NCBI RefSeq assembly: GCF_001922985.1
Contig: NZ_MRUH01000167.1
Span: 1 to 64,000, forward strand
Source: Teredinibacter waterburyi
Lineage (GTDB): Bacteria; Pseudomonadota; Gammaproteobacteria; Pseudomonadales; Cellvibrionaceae
Length of the DNA: 64,000 nucleotides
Direction: 5' to 3'
Of the stretch, positions 25,772 to 35,486 are shown one piece after another. The position numbers and the translations under genes were made by a program. Position 1 is the first letter of the stretch. Every line of letters starts with the position of its first letter. The notes below the pieces were generated by a model. That model had not been told where the DNA came from. It made no database searches and saw only the letters and a program-made list of their open reading frames with translations.

Positions 25772-28411
25772 TCATTCCGTAATAACGATTAGGCGTATGG
25801 CAGAAAGCTGCAATCGAGCGTCGTTTAGCAGAGCGTTAACTACACCCTCTTGGCGTAATTTTAGCTGGGCGACCTCATCAGGATTAATCAGGCTGTTGCG
25901 TTTCGCAAGGTTATCCAAACGGGCAATCTCGCCAGAAAAGTAATGCTGTGCTTGTTCCGCCGCGGTTTTTAACAGTACTTCCTTATCTTGTTCAGCAAAT
26001 GCTTCTGCATTTTTGTACCAAGCTGATATTTCAGTTTTACGAGACTTCACGACATCCCGGGCCAAATACTTTTTAACCGGCTCAACGGTATTTTGCAGGG
26101 ACTCTTCAGACAGCAGTCCAGCCAGGTTTTTAGCGCTGACATCTAACACCAAGGCGCGCACCGAATGACTGGTTAAGAATGGTAAGCAAGCGGTCGAATA
26201 GGGCGACTGAATAACCACGTCAAAACAGACCTCCAACAAACAGTGGCCAGCCGGCAACTGCGGGTTCGGTAGGGTTGCAACGGATGCTGCCCCGAGATCA
26301 GAATGATGTAATAGCTCCCACAAACCGCTGATAAAGGGCGAGTCCCAGCTCATAAACTGTACATCTTCGCGACGACCGGCGATCTCGCGCGAAAATGTTA
26401 CCTCTACACCTTCCGGGGGAATTCCTGGCAGTGCACCGATTAACATCTTGTCCGATGGAACTAAGCTGTAACAGCCATCTTGGGTGGCCTCGAAATGAAA
26501 TTGCAGCAGGTCACTGGACATTTCCACCAAGGCTAACGGCGACTCTTGCTCAAACAGTGCGATTCGGTCGCTCAATTCATCGGCAAATGGTTGGCGACAG
26601 CTGTTCATTTCTAACAGGGCGTCACGGCCATCTTGAATCGAACGCTGCTGCTCCGCCACATCGCGCCGCGCGCGTTCGGTAAGGTCGTGGTTTAAACCTT
26701 CCAGCGTATAGAATTCTTCGGCTGTGGTTTCAGCCAACAGCGCCTCGTGCACCATGCCGGCGGCAGGGTTTTGCTGTTCGACACAGTTTAGGATCTCATG
26801 CATCCAATAAAATCGGTAACCATCGAGTGTGCCTTCGCAGAAAGGTATGTGAATATTCACTTCGCGGGTTTGACCGATGCGATCTAGACGGCCAATACGC
26901 TGCTCTAACAAGTCTGGATGGTCAGGTAAATCAAGGCAAACCAGATGACAACTGAACTGGAAGTTTCGGCCTTCGCTACCAATTTCGGAACATAAAAGCA
27001 GTTGGCTGCCACTGTCTTGATCCGCGAAGTAAGCGGCGGCCTTATCGCGCTCAATTAAACTTTGATGCTCGTGGAATAAAGCGGCATCGATACCGTGTTT
27101 TTTCCAGAGGTAACTTTCGCAGGCCCGCACATCGTCGTAGTCGTGGGTGATAACCAAGATTTTTTCTTCGGGGTAGCTCTTCACAAATTGCGCTAGCCAC
27201 TCAAACTTGTCGTCCCAGCTATCGCCTTCCAGCAATTCAGGGCGAGCCACGCGATCGCAAAAACCTCGAATCGCCGAGCGTACATTGCGAAACATTACGC
27301 GGCCAATACCGTGGCAATCGAGTAATTGGTCAACCACCTCTTCATCACTCAGGTCAGCGGAGAGCTCGTAACGCGCTAACAAGTCGGCGCGGCTGCCGGG
27401 CAAGTCGCGAATCTGCTGGTTAAGCTCTTGGTAGTTTTGCTCTTGCTGCTGCAGTTCTGCAAGGGAGGTAAACTTGGCGGGGTCGAGTAGTTTCAAGCGC
27501 GCAAAGTGGCTATCTACGCCGAGCTGTTCCGGTGTTGCTGTCAGCAATACCAAGTGATCACTGCTATAGGAAAGCGCTTCCAAACAATCAAACGCTACGC
27601 TGCCGGGCGCAATATGGTGAGCTTCATCGACAATGGTAATATCAAAGTCGGCATTCAGCAGTTCGTCGCTCAGGTACTCGACTGCACCGTGAGGGACGAT
27701 ATGAATCTGACCCGACTCGAAGTCGTGGCCCTCAGGGCTGTATAGGCTTGGGATCAGGTTGAACTTGCGCACCATCTCGACCAACCACTGAACCTGTAGG
27801 GAGTCGGGAACCAAAATTAACGCCCGCTGCACTCGTTCGAACTTCAACAAGCGAGTCAAGATCATGCCCGCTTCGATGGTTTTACCTAAACCAACTTCGT
27901 CTGCCAACAGTACCCTGACCTTCTCGCGCTCACAGGCCATCCAGGCAACATAGAGTTGATGAGGAATAAGATTCGCACGCGCGCCCAGCAAACCGGCTAA
28001 ACGCGATCGCCACAGGCGCCCCATAGATTCGTCGAGCTGACGGCGAAAATAGAACCATTTGGGGGCATCTAGTTGCCCTGTTAACAAACGCACCAACGGT
28101 TGATTCAAGCTCACTTGTGCGGCGAGTTTAGTTTCGACTACCAGCTCTTCACCAATATCGTAAATCATCAAACCGTCATGCTCGTGAGCGGCAACAACGG
28201 TTGCAGACTCTCCGGAGGCGAGATCAATTTCATCATCGATGGTAAATTGAATGCGTGTTAGTGGCGCTTCGCGGCGCGCATATTGACGCTCGCAATCGCC
28301 CAGGGGGAAGAAAATCGACACAGTGCGCGGCGCGACTTGAGTAACAATACCGAGACCAAGCTCCGGTTCAGAATCGACCACCCAACGTTGGCCTTGTACA
28401 AATTCAATCAT
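25772..28411 (-). CDS. rapA: RNA polymerase-associated ATP-dependent helicase RapA
   Basis: About 879 residues of a Swi2/Snf2-type ATPase that binds RNA polymerase and helps recycle it after transcription. The N-terminal FVQGQRWVVDSEPELGLG is typical of RapA. The helicase part has DEVGLGKTIE (171-180, Walker A), DEAHH (Walker B) and, in the second RecA domain, EGRNFQFSCHLVCLDLP and RIGRLDRIGQ (motif VI). Length is a little under the 968 residues of E. coli RapA. I take the ATG at 28411 (MIEFVQGQRW), which matches RapA starts, rather than an upstream in-frame start. Confidence 0.94.
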   Translation of the reverse strand: MIEFVQGQRWVVDSEPELGLGIVTQVAPRTVSIFFPLGDCERQYARREAPLTRIQFTIDDEIDLASGESATVVAAHEHDGLMIYDIGEELVVETKLAAQVSLNQPLVRLLTGQLDAPKWFYFRRQLDESMGRLWRSRLAGLLGARANLIPHQLYVAWMACEREKVRVLLADEVGLGKTIEAGMILTRLLKFERVQRALILVPDSLQVQWLVEMVRKFNLIPSLYSPEGHDFESGQIHIVPHGAVEYLSDELLNADFDITIVDEAHHIAPGSVAFDCLEALSYSSDHLVLLTATPEQLGVDSHFARLKLLDPAKFTSLAELQQQEQNYQELNQQIRDLPGSRADLLARYELSADLSDEEVVDQLLDCHGIGRVMFRNVRSAIRGFCDRVARPELLEGDSWDDKFEWLAQFVKSYPEEKILVITHDYDDVRACESYLWKKHGIDAALFHEHQSLIERDKAAAYFADQDSGSQLLLCSEIGSEGRNFQFSCHLVCLDLPDHPDLLEQRIGRLDRIGQTREVNIHIPFCEGTLDGYRFYWMHEILNCVEQQNPAAGMVHEALLAETTAEEFYTLEGLNHDLTERARRDVAEQQRSIQDGRDALLEMNSCRQPFADELSDRIALFEQESPLALVEMSSDLLQFHFEATQDGCYSLVPSDKMLIGALPGIPPEGVEVTFSREIAGRREDVQFMSWDSPFISGLWELLHHSDLGAASVATLPNPQLPAGHCLLEVCFDVVIQSPYSTACLPFLTSHSVRALVLDVSAKNLAGLLSEESLQNTVEPVKKYLARDVVKSRKTEISAWYKNAEAFAEQDKEVLLKTAAEQAQHYFSGEIARLDNLAKRNSLINPDEVAQLKLRQEGVVNALLNDARLQLSAIRLIVITE

Positions 28412-28499
28412 GATTTTATGTCTTACATCTGTGGTTGCAGCAGAGGCGTGCGAAACAGGCGACAGCCTCAATTCACAAAGGGCCGCAATTGTACGTTTT

Positions 28500-28778
28500 T
28501 TAGCTTCGCTGTTCAGCTATTAATGCATTCTTTTGTAGGCGGGAGAGTTTTTTAAGCTCCGCCTCTCGTTTGCAGGCGCTACTTCGCGACTCACTCACTT
28601 CACTGTAAACCAAGCTCACTGGCTGTCTCGCTCGTGTATAACGTGCCGCTTTTGTAGCGCTGTTGTGTTCTTGTTCGCGCCGCTGTGGATCAGTCGTAAC
28701 ACCCGTGTAGAGGGTATCGTCGGCGCATAACATCATGTACACAAACCACTCGCGGCTTAATTCTGTTTTTTTCGTCAA
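28500..28778 (-). CDS. GIY-YIG nuclease superfamily protein
   Basis: A 92-residue protein of the UPF0213/YhbQ type. The GIY-YIG signature is present as FVYMMLCADDTLYTGVT, with Arg in DPQRREQEHN and CKREAELKKL near the end, which holds the catalytic Glu. These small proteins are thought to act on nucleic acid, but the role is unsettled. It lies between rapA and rarD. Confidence 0.85.
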   Translation of the reverse strand: MTKKTELSREWFVYMMLCADDTLYTGVTTDPQRREQEHNSATKAARYTRARQPVSLVYSEVSESRSSACKREAELKKLSRLQKNALIAEQRS

Positions 28779-28867
28779 CCTTTTACCCTGCTAGCCCTAT
28801 ACTGTGTTGCGAAATCCAATCGTCGTTTTGCACTTTGTTCAACCCCCATTTCCCAGAGCATTCAGCC

Positions 28868-29773
28868 GTGACTTCAACTTCATCAAGCCTAGCCGAAGAC
28901 CGCCGCGGATTATTCTACGCCCTCGCCGCCTATGGCATTTGGGGATTTCTACCAATTTATATTAAAGCGCTGGATCACATCTCGGCCGCCGAAATTTTTG
29001 TCCACCGTATTATTTGGTCGCTGCTGTTCACCGGCATAGCGCTACTCATTAGTCAGCGCCATAAACTTATCTGGGTGCACCTAAGTAATCCGCGCACGCT
29101 GCTAGTGTTGTTTGGCTCGACACTATTTATTGCCATTAACTGGCTGGTGTTTATTTGGGCTGCCAACAGTGGCCGCTTGCTGGAAACTAGCCTGGGCTAC
29201 TATATTAACCCGCTGGTTAATATTCTTTGTGGTCTGCTGTTTTTGGGTGAAAAATTGCGACGCTTGCAATGGCTGGCCGTCGCACTTGCCAGTGCCGGTG
29301 TTGCGCTACAGGCAATTACGCTCGGCAGCCTGCCCTATGTTGCGCTTATCTTGGCGTTTGCGTTTGGCCTCTATGGGCTTTTACGCAAAATCATAAAGGT
29401 TGGCGCATTGGAAGGTTTATTTATTGAGACGCTAATCCTCACACCGCCATCACTGGTGTACTTATTCTATTTTTCCGCTGGTGATTCACTTACGCAAATG
29501 GCCGACAGCTTTAGCTTCTCGCTATTTTTAATCTGCGCCGGACCACTTACCAGCGTTCCGCTGATGTTATTTGCCGCCGCGGTATCACGCTTAAACTACT
29601 CCACCATGGGGTTTATTCAGTACATTGCACCCAGCACTGTACTGTTAACCGCCGTATTCTGGTTTGGCGAAGTATTAGTGTGGCAAAAAACGCTTACCTT
29701 TGTGTTTATCTGGTCGGCACTGGCGCTCTATTCTTGGGATAGCTGGCGCAAGCTAAAACGCTACCAATTTTAA
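28868..29773 (+). CDS. rarD: RarD-type EamA-family transporter
   Basis: About 301 residues with ten predicted membrane helices in two EamA halves. The segment GLFYALAAYGIWGFLPIYIK and AEIFVHRIIWSLLF are typical of RarD (chloramphenicol-sensitivity type) proteins of the drug/metabolite transporter superfamily. Its cargo is not known. I use the GTG at 28868, since the family begins about ten residues before the first helix; a TTG at 28835 is also in frame and neither has a strong ribosome binding site. The 3' end lies 10 bp from the convergent MFS gene. Confidence 0.85.
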   Translation: MTSTSSSLAEDRRGLFYALAAYGIWGFLPIYIKALDHISAAEIFVHRIIWSLLFTGIALLISQRHKLIWVHLSNPRTLLVLFGSTLFIAINWLVFIWAANSGRLLETSLGYYINPLVNILCGLLFLGEKLRRLQWLAVALASAGVALQAITLGSLPYVALILAFAFGLYGLLRKIIKVGALEGLFIETLILTPPSLVYLFYFSAGDSLTQMADSFSFSLFLICAGPLTSVPLMLFAAAVSRLNYSTMGFIQYIAPSTVLLTAVFWFGEVLVWQKTLTFVFIWSALALYSWDSWRKLKRYQF

Positions 29774-29783
29774 ACTAGAAAAA

Positions 29784-31040
29784 TTAGTTCGAGCTGCTAC
29801 CGCGAAAACCCAATATCACTTCATTACCAGCAGCTGGGGCCTGAGGGATATTAAAACTTAACACCAGTGAGCACACCGCAAACACCACACCTACCAGAAA
29901 AACTGCGCTTTGCGAATAGATCCAAACCATACCCAATAGCGCCGGAATAACCACCGCGGCAATATGATTAATAGTGAAACTCACGCTCGCCGTACCGGCC
30001 ATATCTTTTGGATCGGCGATTTTTTGGAAGTAGGTGGAAATCGCAATAGCGAACGCAAAAAACAAGTGATCGATAACATACAGACCGGCCGCAATATGCG
30101 AATTGCTAACAAACGCATAGCTGGTAAACACTAGAATGAGCGCAATGTATTCAATAATAAGCGCACGCCGCTCGCCGATAAAACCAATGAATTTACCAAT
30201 GCGTGAAGCGAACATAAAATTAAACACATAGTTAATAATAAACAACGCGCTAATTTCGCCGACGCTGTAGCCAAACTTTTCGACCATCATAAAACCGGCA
30301 AACACCGTGAAAATCTGCCGCCTCGCGCCACTTAAAAAGACTAACCCGTAATAGAGCCAATAGCGTTTGCGTAAAAATAGCGTTTTATTTTGTTCAACCT
30401 GATGACCAAAATCGCGAAATCGCAACGCCAGAATCGCCACCAGAATCAAACCGCCAGCACCTGCCAACAGATACATCCACTTGTAGTCGACACCAAACAT
30501 ATCCATTGCGATAAAAATAAGCGCATAGGCCGATAGCGATGCAATGGCCTTTATCGCCAAGGCGCGACCCATAAAGTGCGGGGTTTTACTTTTAGGTAAC
30601 CACTGTAGGGTCAAAGACTTATTAATCGTCTCAAAATAGTGAAAGCCAATCGACATAACCACGGTGGTTAGATAGAGGCCTATCGCAAATGGGAAGAAGC
30701 CCGTTGCGGCAACGCCCAAAGCCATAAGCGCGATGGCCAGCAAGGCAAAATATTGCTCGCGCAGAATCAGCAATACAAATACGGCGGTAAAAGCCAAAAA
30801 ACCTGGAACCTCGCGCAAGCTTTGCAAAATGCCAATTTCGACACCGGTGAACTGGGCTCGCTCAACAACAAAATTGTTTAGCAACACCTGCCATGTCGCA
30901 AACAAAAACGACATGATAAAGGTCATCGACAGTAAAAGGTTTTCCGGCTTTTGCCAAAAGCTCGAGCTATTAAGTACATTAGTATCGGTATTGGCAAGAT
31001 CGGGAGATGCGGATTCAGCAACGGACGACGACTCAGACAT
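29784..31040 (-). CDS. MFS transporter
   Basis: A 418-residue membrane protein with about twelve predicted helices and a central basic loop (RFRDFGHQVEQNKTLFLRKRYW). The general appearance is major facilitator, and the region VLLNNFVVERAQFTGVEIGILQSLREVPGFLAF fits the first helices. No substrate motif was recognised. It sits 66 bp after the cytochrome P450 gene on the same strand and could be in one transcript with the P450 and dihaem genes, hinting at transport of their substrate or product. Confidence 0.8.
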   Translation of the reverse strand: MSESSSVAESASPDLANTDTNVLNSSSFWQKPENLLLSMTFIMSFLFATWQVLLNNFVVERAQFTGVEIGILQSLREVPGFLAFTAVFVLLILREQYFALLAIALMALGVAATGFFPFAIGLYLTTVVMSIGFHYFETINKSLTLQWLPKSKTPHFMGRALAIKAIASLSAYALIFIAMDMFGVDYKWMYLLAGAGGLILVAILALRFRDFGHQVEQNKTLFLRKRYWLYYGLVFLSGARRQIFTVFAGFMMVEKFGYSVGEISALFIINYVFNFMFASRIGKFIGFIGERRALIIEYIALILVFTSYAFVSNSHIAAGLYVIDHLFFAFAIAISTYFQKIADPKDMAGTASVSFTINHIAAVVIPALLGMVWIYSQSAVFLVGVVFAVCSLVLSFNIPQAPAAGNEVILGFRGSSSN

Positions 31041-31106
31041 AGTGATGATCGCTAGATGAAGGTAATTCGGGTGCTGATTCTAACAAACTCTAGGTAAAAG
31101 TCGCAC

Positions 31107-32429
31107 CTACACCGCCCAAGTGAGTGGATAGCTCTGGGGTAAATGCCCGCCTTGATAGTCGATTGGGCCCTGCTGCTGGAGACCGTCTTGCAACAAAATT
31201 TGACGTACCATTTCAGGAATCATCTCCGCACCTATGTAGCGACCAAGGCACGCATGCTCACCATAGCCAAAATGAAACTGGTGATACCAATTACGCCCAG
31301 GTTTGAATTCATCTGGGTCGGCAAAAGCACGCTCATCAAACATTGCCGACTGCGTAGCGGCCAACACATAGCCGCCAGCGGGAACCGTAACTTCACGTTC
31401 AGTGCCGCGAGCGATTACCACCTCGGACGCAGCTTGTCGGAACAAGTAGGGTGAAATCGGCACATAGCGCAATGCCTCCCAAACATAATTGTCGAATTTG
31501 GTGGTATCGTCACTGGCAGCGGCGATTTTAGCCTCGGCTAAAATATCGGGGTGATTCAGCAGATACTCCACCGCCTGTGCAACCGCTTGCGACGTTGTTT
31601 CGATTGCGCCAATTAGCAGCCCGCCAGCATTAATACCGACACGCTTAATATTAAACTCCACCTCTTCAGCGAAGCTGCTGCGAATCATCCGGCAGACAAT
31701 ATCGTCTGTGGTGGTGGTATTTTTGTCGCCCATCAAGTGGCTTATTAACTTTCGTAACCCGTACCAAACCACCAATAAAATATTTTTCGCCTGTTCCGCT
31801 TTTACGGCAATAATTTTTCGGGCCATAAGCTTTACCACATAGGCGGCCAATTTTTCTCCGGCGGCGTTATGCTGCGCAACAATCTCATCGCGCTCGGCCT
31901 GGGTGTGATCATCGAAGGGTTGGTTGTAGAAAGTATCGGCCTGGTTCCAGTAAGACCACTCGATCAATTCGGATTTGTCGACGCCATCTAAGCCGAAATA
32001 GTCTTGCACCAAAGTTGCCGGCACCATTCGACAATAATCGCCCACAAAGTCGATTCGACCATTCGCCTTGGCCAAGATATTCGCGCTAACCTGTTTGACC
32101 AAGGCGCGGACGCGCGGCAGATCGTTGCGATTAAGAAAGCCCTGCATAATCGATTTTTCACGGGTGTGAAAGGCATCGTCATCATGAGACATTAAAAAAT
32201 CGGACATTTTTGGTTCATACAATTTAACGGTAAAAACCTTAGGTTGATTCAACACCTCTACGCAATCGTCTAAGCGTGTTATTAGTGTTGCCATATCCGT
32301 TTGCAAAATAGGCCGTTGCTGGCGCAATACTTTAAAAAACGCCAACGGCTCACTGGCTATCCAAGCGCGAACCAAATTGAATTTTTGGTCATCTTCTGCT
32401 GCGTCAAGTTGTGCTAGATAATCCGTCAT
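31107..32429 (-). CDS. Cytochrome P450
   Basis: A 440-residue soluble bacterial P450. The haem-binding loop is FHFGYGEHACLG with Cys394 as thiolate ligand, and the K-helix ExxR pair is in EALRYVP. The I-helix reads IGAIETTSQA, so the usual acid-alcohol pair Glu-Thr is present. The enzyme class normally hydroxylates small hydrophobic molecules with electrons from a ferredoxin; no ferredoxin or reductase lies nearby. It is directly downstream (65 bp) of the RoxA-like dihaem gene and upstream of an MFS gene. Substrate unknown. Confidence 0.93.
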   Translation of the reverse strand: MTDYLAQLDAAEDDQKFNLVRAWIASEPLAFFKVLRQQRPILQTDMATLITRLDDCVEVLNQPKVFTVKLYEPKMSDFLMSHDDDAFHTREKSIMQGFLNRNDLPRVRALVKQVSANILAKANGRIDFVGDYCRMVPATLVQDYFGLDGVDKSELIEWSYWNQADTFYNQPFDDHTQAERDEIVAQHNAAGEKLAAYVVKLMARKIIAVKAEQAKNILLVVWYGLRKLISHLMGDKNTTTTDDIVCRMIRSSFAEEVEFNIKRVGINAGGLLIGAIETTSQAVAQAVEYLLNHPDILAEAKIAAASDDTTKFDNYVWEALRYVPISPYLFRQAASEVVIARGTEREVTVPAGGYVLAATQSAMFDERAFADPDEFKPGRNWYHQFHFGYGEHACLGRYIGAEMIPEMVRQILLQDGLQQQGPIDYQGGHLPQSYPLTWAV

Positions 32430-32494
32430 GAGCCTCTCCGTACTTAGGTTAATTGTTGCAGAGTTTAAGCGTTCTAGGTTAAAGGATTAAGTCA

Positions 32495-34696
32495 TTAAAG
32501 GGTTTTTAAATATTCAACCAACTGCCAACGCTGGTCGTCATTCAATGCGGGTAGTACTTCGCCATTTAACTGTGGTGAATGCCCAGACGCATATTCGTGA
32601 CCACCATTGCCGTTGCCATAAATATCCGTTCTAAACAAAAAGCCGTCATAACCTTGCCACTTCAAGCCTACATATTCCGGGTCGAACTCACGCGAGCCAA
32701 CAATAAATTCATCTGGTCGATAGAGGCCATCATCTGGGTCTCCTGGGCGCTTTTTGGGCAACAACAAATGATAGAGGCTTGGCACCGAACCATTATGTAA
32801 ATAAGGGGCTGTAGCCCAAATTCCATTCAGCGATCGGCCCTTATATGAGAGCAAAGACTGCAATGGTTTTACGGTAGAGTCGGGATCGTAATTACCTTCT
32901 TTTATCGACGCTTTTACTTCATTATCAAAAAAGGTAATGGCAAAATCGAATACCCGCTCTGCCCAGCGTTGAATAAAAATTTTGTCTGGGTCTGGCGTAG
33001 TCACCACGTTTGTTGTGGCGATGGTAAGCAAACTCGCCGCGGGGGCTTTGCGTTCTAACAACATCTTACCTACGCCGGCATCAGCATACTTTCCTTTGAC
33101 TATGCCGCTATAACCGTTCCAGTCGACACTGTTCTCGGCCATTTTCGCATCGGTTTTCATCGTTTTTAGGCTTGTCATTCTCGCCACTACGCGCCGATCG
33201 GGGCTGGTTCTATTAATGTTCTCGTGGCAGCCTTCGCAGTAGCCGCGAAATAGCACTTTACCTTTATCCGCCTTAACTTGATCGATCGCTGGCAATACCG
33301 GCTTGCCCTCCGGCCAATCGGGGAGATTTTCTAATTCGCCTGGCCATTGTGGTGAATATAGGTCGCGCAGTTGATTCTCAACACGACGAACATTTCGAAT
33401 ATTAACCGACGAGTCAAACTCAATATGCCGATTATCAAAGCCCTGGCCGCCTAGAATAGACGAAAGGGTTACACCTTTTTTCTGCTGCCAGTCGAGCGTA
33501 CCAAACACGCCAATAACCTGACCGGCATTGCGCCCTATCGGGCCGATACCGGCATTACCGACAACACCATTCCACTGCACATAATCGTGTTGTGGAATAT
33601 CCCAAAGGAACGGATAGCTCACCGGCGCATCGGCAGGATTAAAAATTTCATCGCGAAGTTTAACCAACCGCTTCAAGCTGGGCTGATCATCGCCACTTAA
33701 ACTGGGCACACTGCGAATCCGCTCGATTAAATGATCGTGCTCATCACCGTTAAGTATCGGTTCAACTTCCGCGAAAACCATTGCATATTCTGCCGGCGTA
33801 AACGCACGCGACATTGCATCTAAGAGTGTTTCTGGGTTTACCAAATGTTCGAGTACACGGTTATAAATTCGGCCAAAGGCATCCAGCCGCGCATAGCCAT
33901 AGGTCGTTAAGGGCCGCGTAGCTGTTCGCGGGTTGTTAATAATCGTGTAGGACTCAACACGCAACGCGAATTTTTGTAGATCGGCCAATATTTCTTCGCG
34001 ATCAGAGTAGTCGCCAAACTCGGTTACAGCGTCGACAAAGCGATCTAGTTTAGCTTGGTTCTCCAAAGTATCTTCCATTGCCGCAGCTAGATCGACCATA
34101 AAGTTTTCCATGTCGGCCATTGCTGGGCCACCATCGATGCGCATGCCAACGCCCTGGTAATTTATTTGGGTAGTGTGGCAGGCCGCACAGGTATAGCCCA
34201 TGTAGCGTTTACCTTTATAGGTATCTAACGCCATTCCTAAGGGTAGACCGTCGGGATTAGTCGCTGTAGGCTTTTGCGGCAGATAGCGATAACGCAAAAT
34301 ATTCTGATTTTGGCGAAACAGTTCGCGAGATTCTTTTTGTTCAAGTACTAGGAAAAAATCGTAGGGGATAAGGTTGGAGCCTTGGCTAACATTATAGAAC
34401 CAGAGGCTATCGGCTGGCTGCCAGCCCTGATCCAAGTAGGTAATCTCATCCACTTGATCGCCGAGTGGGTCTTTACTTACAACCAGCGCGCCACGGGCCG
34501 GATCTTTATCACGAAACTCCCAGGCGCGTGAAATTGCGCCAATCGTCGCCCAAACGATTACTAATAGAATAAAAGCAAACATTACCGCTATGGTTTTTTC
34601 GATAAAATTTCGTGTTTTAAAATTACGGATAGGTTGATAAAAGAGTACTGCGAGAAGCTTATTAGCAAAAGAAATAACAGCTGTCTTAAATCCCAT
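32495..34696 (-). CDS. RoxA-like membrane-anchored dihaem cytochrome c
   Basis: A 733-residue protein. A single membrane segment at about 35-55 would place the rest in the periplasm. The two haem-binding motifs are CAACH at 170-174 and a second CEGCH in the C-terminal half. DQGWQPADSLWFYNVSQGS and IPYDFFLVLEQ are typical of the RoxA-like cytochrome family, as is the LNGIWATAPYLHNGSVPSLY stretch. RoxA itself is a rubber oxygenase with two haems; other members are called dihaem cytochrome c peroxidases or MauG-like. Which activity applies here is unknown. The N-terminal anchor differs from secreted RoxA. It is the first gene of a minus-strand group with the P450 and MFS genes. Confidence 0.8.
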   Translation of the reverse strand: MGFKTAVISFANKLLAVLFYQPIRNFKTRNFIEKTIAVMFAFILLVIVWATIGAISRAWEFRDKDPARGALVVSKDPLGDQVDEITYLDQGWQPADSLWFYNVSQGSNLIPYDFFLVLEQKESRELFRQNQNILRYRYLPQKPTATNPDGLPLGMALDTYKGKRYMGYTCAACHTTQINYQGVGMRIDGGPAMADMENFMVDLAAAMEDTLENQAKLDRFVDAVTEFGDYSDREEILADLQKFALRVESYTIINNPRTATRPLTTYGYARLDAFGRIYNRVLEHLVNPETLLDAMSRAFTPAEYAMVFAEVEPILNGDEHDHLIERIRSVPSLSGDDQPSLKRLVKLRDEIFNPADAPVSYPFLWDIPQHDYVQWNGVVGNAGIGPIGRNAGQVIGVFGTLDWQQKKGVTLSSILGGQGFDNRHIEFDSSVNIRNVRRVENQLRDLYSPQWPGELENLPDWPEGKPVLPAIDQVKADKGKVLFRGYCEGCHENINRTSPDRRVVARMTSLKTMKTDAKMAENSVDWNGYSGIVKGKYADAGVGKMLLERKAPAASLLTIATTNVVTTPDPDKIFIQRWAERVFDFAITFFDNEVKASIKEGNYDPDSTVKPLQSLLSYKGRSLNGIWATAPYLHNGSVPSLYHLLLPKKRPGDPDDGLYRPDEFIVGSREFDPEYVGLKWQGYDGFLFRTDIYGNGNGGHEYASGHSPQLNGEVLPALNDDQRWQLVEYLKTL

Positions 34697-34968
34697 TGTT
34701 GCGATCCTTTTTCGAATTAACTCATCAATGAATTACACATATCCTTCCGATAAATAATGGGAGTAAATAGAAGGATTGGCTCGCAGCCCAACATCGGAGA
34801 AAAAGCGTTTGTCTACCAAGGCCGATTTCACTACAGCATAGTCACTGTGCGGCGCAAATTCCATTATTGTGACGGCTGTTGGTACTATCTCACTCGATTG
34901 TTTGGTAATTATTTACAAGGTAAAGTAGCTAACGCTTAATATCACTAGATATCTATGGAGAAAATACT

Positions 34969-35337
34969 ATGGAGTGGATCGCAATAGGCCTCGTGGCCCT
35001 CGTTGCCATTGAACATCTATACTTCCTTTATCTCGAAATGTTTCTCTGGACTAAACCCGCAGGGCTCAAAACGTTTGGCATGAGCCTAGAAAAGGCTCGG
35101 GAGTCGAAAACACTTGCCGCTAATCAGGGATTATATAATGGTTTTCTCGCCGTTGGTCTATTTTGGGGGCTAGTTCACCCCAATAACCTTGTGGGATTCC
35201 AAATTCAAATCTATTTTTTAGTGTGTGTTTTGGTTGCCGGTGTGTATGGCGGTTATAAGGTTAATAAGTCTCTGCTTATCTTTCAGGGGCTGCCCGCGCT
35301 TATCGCCCTAGTCGCTGTGTTTTTGTTTGACCAATAG
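34969..35337 (+). CDS. DUF1304 membrane protein
   Basis: A 122-residue protein with four hydrophobic helices. The motifs AIEHLYFLYLEMFLW and TLAANQGLYNGFLA (Asn-Gln-Gly-x-Tyr-Asn-Gly) are typical of the DUF1304 family. Function unknown. It is divergent from the dihaem gene, 272 bp apart, so the intergenic sequence holds both promoters. The start ATG follows ATGGAG with a fair ribosome binding site. Confidence 0.85.
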   Translation: MEWIAIGLVALVAIEHLYFLYLEMFLWTKPAGLKTFGMSLEKARESKTLAANQGLYNGFLAVGLFWGLVHPNNLVGFQIQIYFLVCVLVAGVYGGYKVNKSLLIFQGLPALIALVAVFLFDQ

Positions 35338-35486
35338 CAGCCGTGACGTTGTGAACTATATTCAATAGACAATGGCCAACCGGCAGCAATGGAAAGCTGA
35401 CCTACATGGGTTCTGATTTATCGGCTCGAACGCCTTAACTTAGCCGCATTATTAAGCTACGGGCACACTCACAAGGGCGAATAAAT

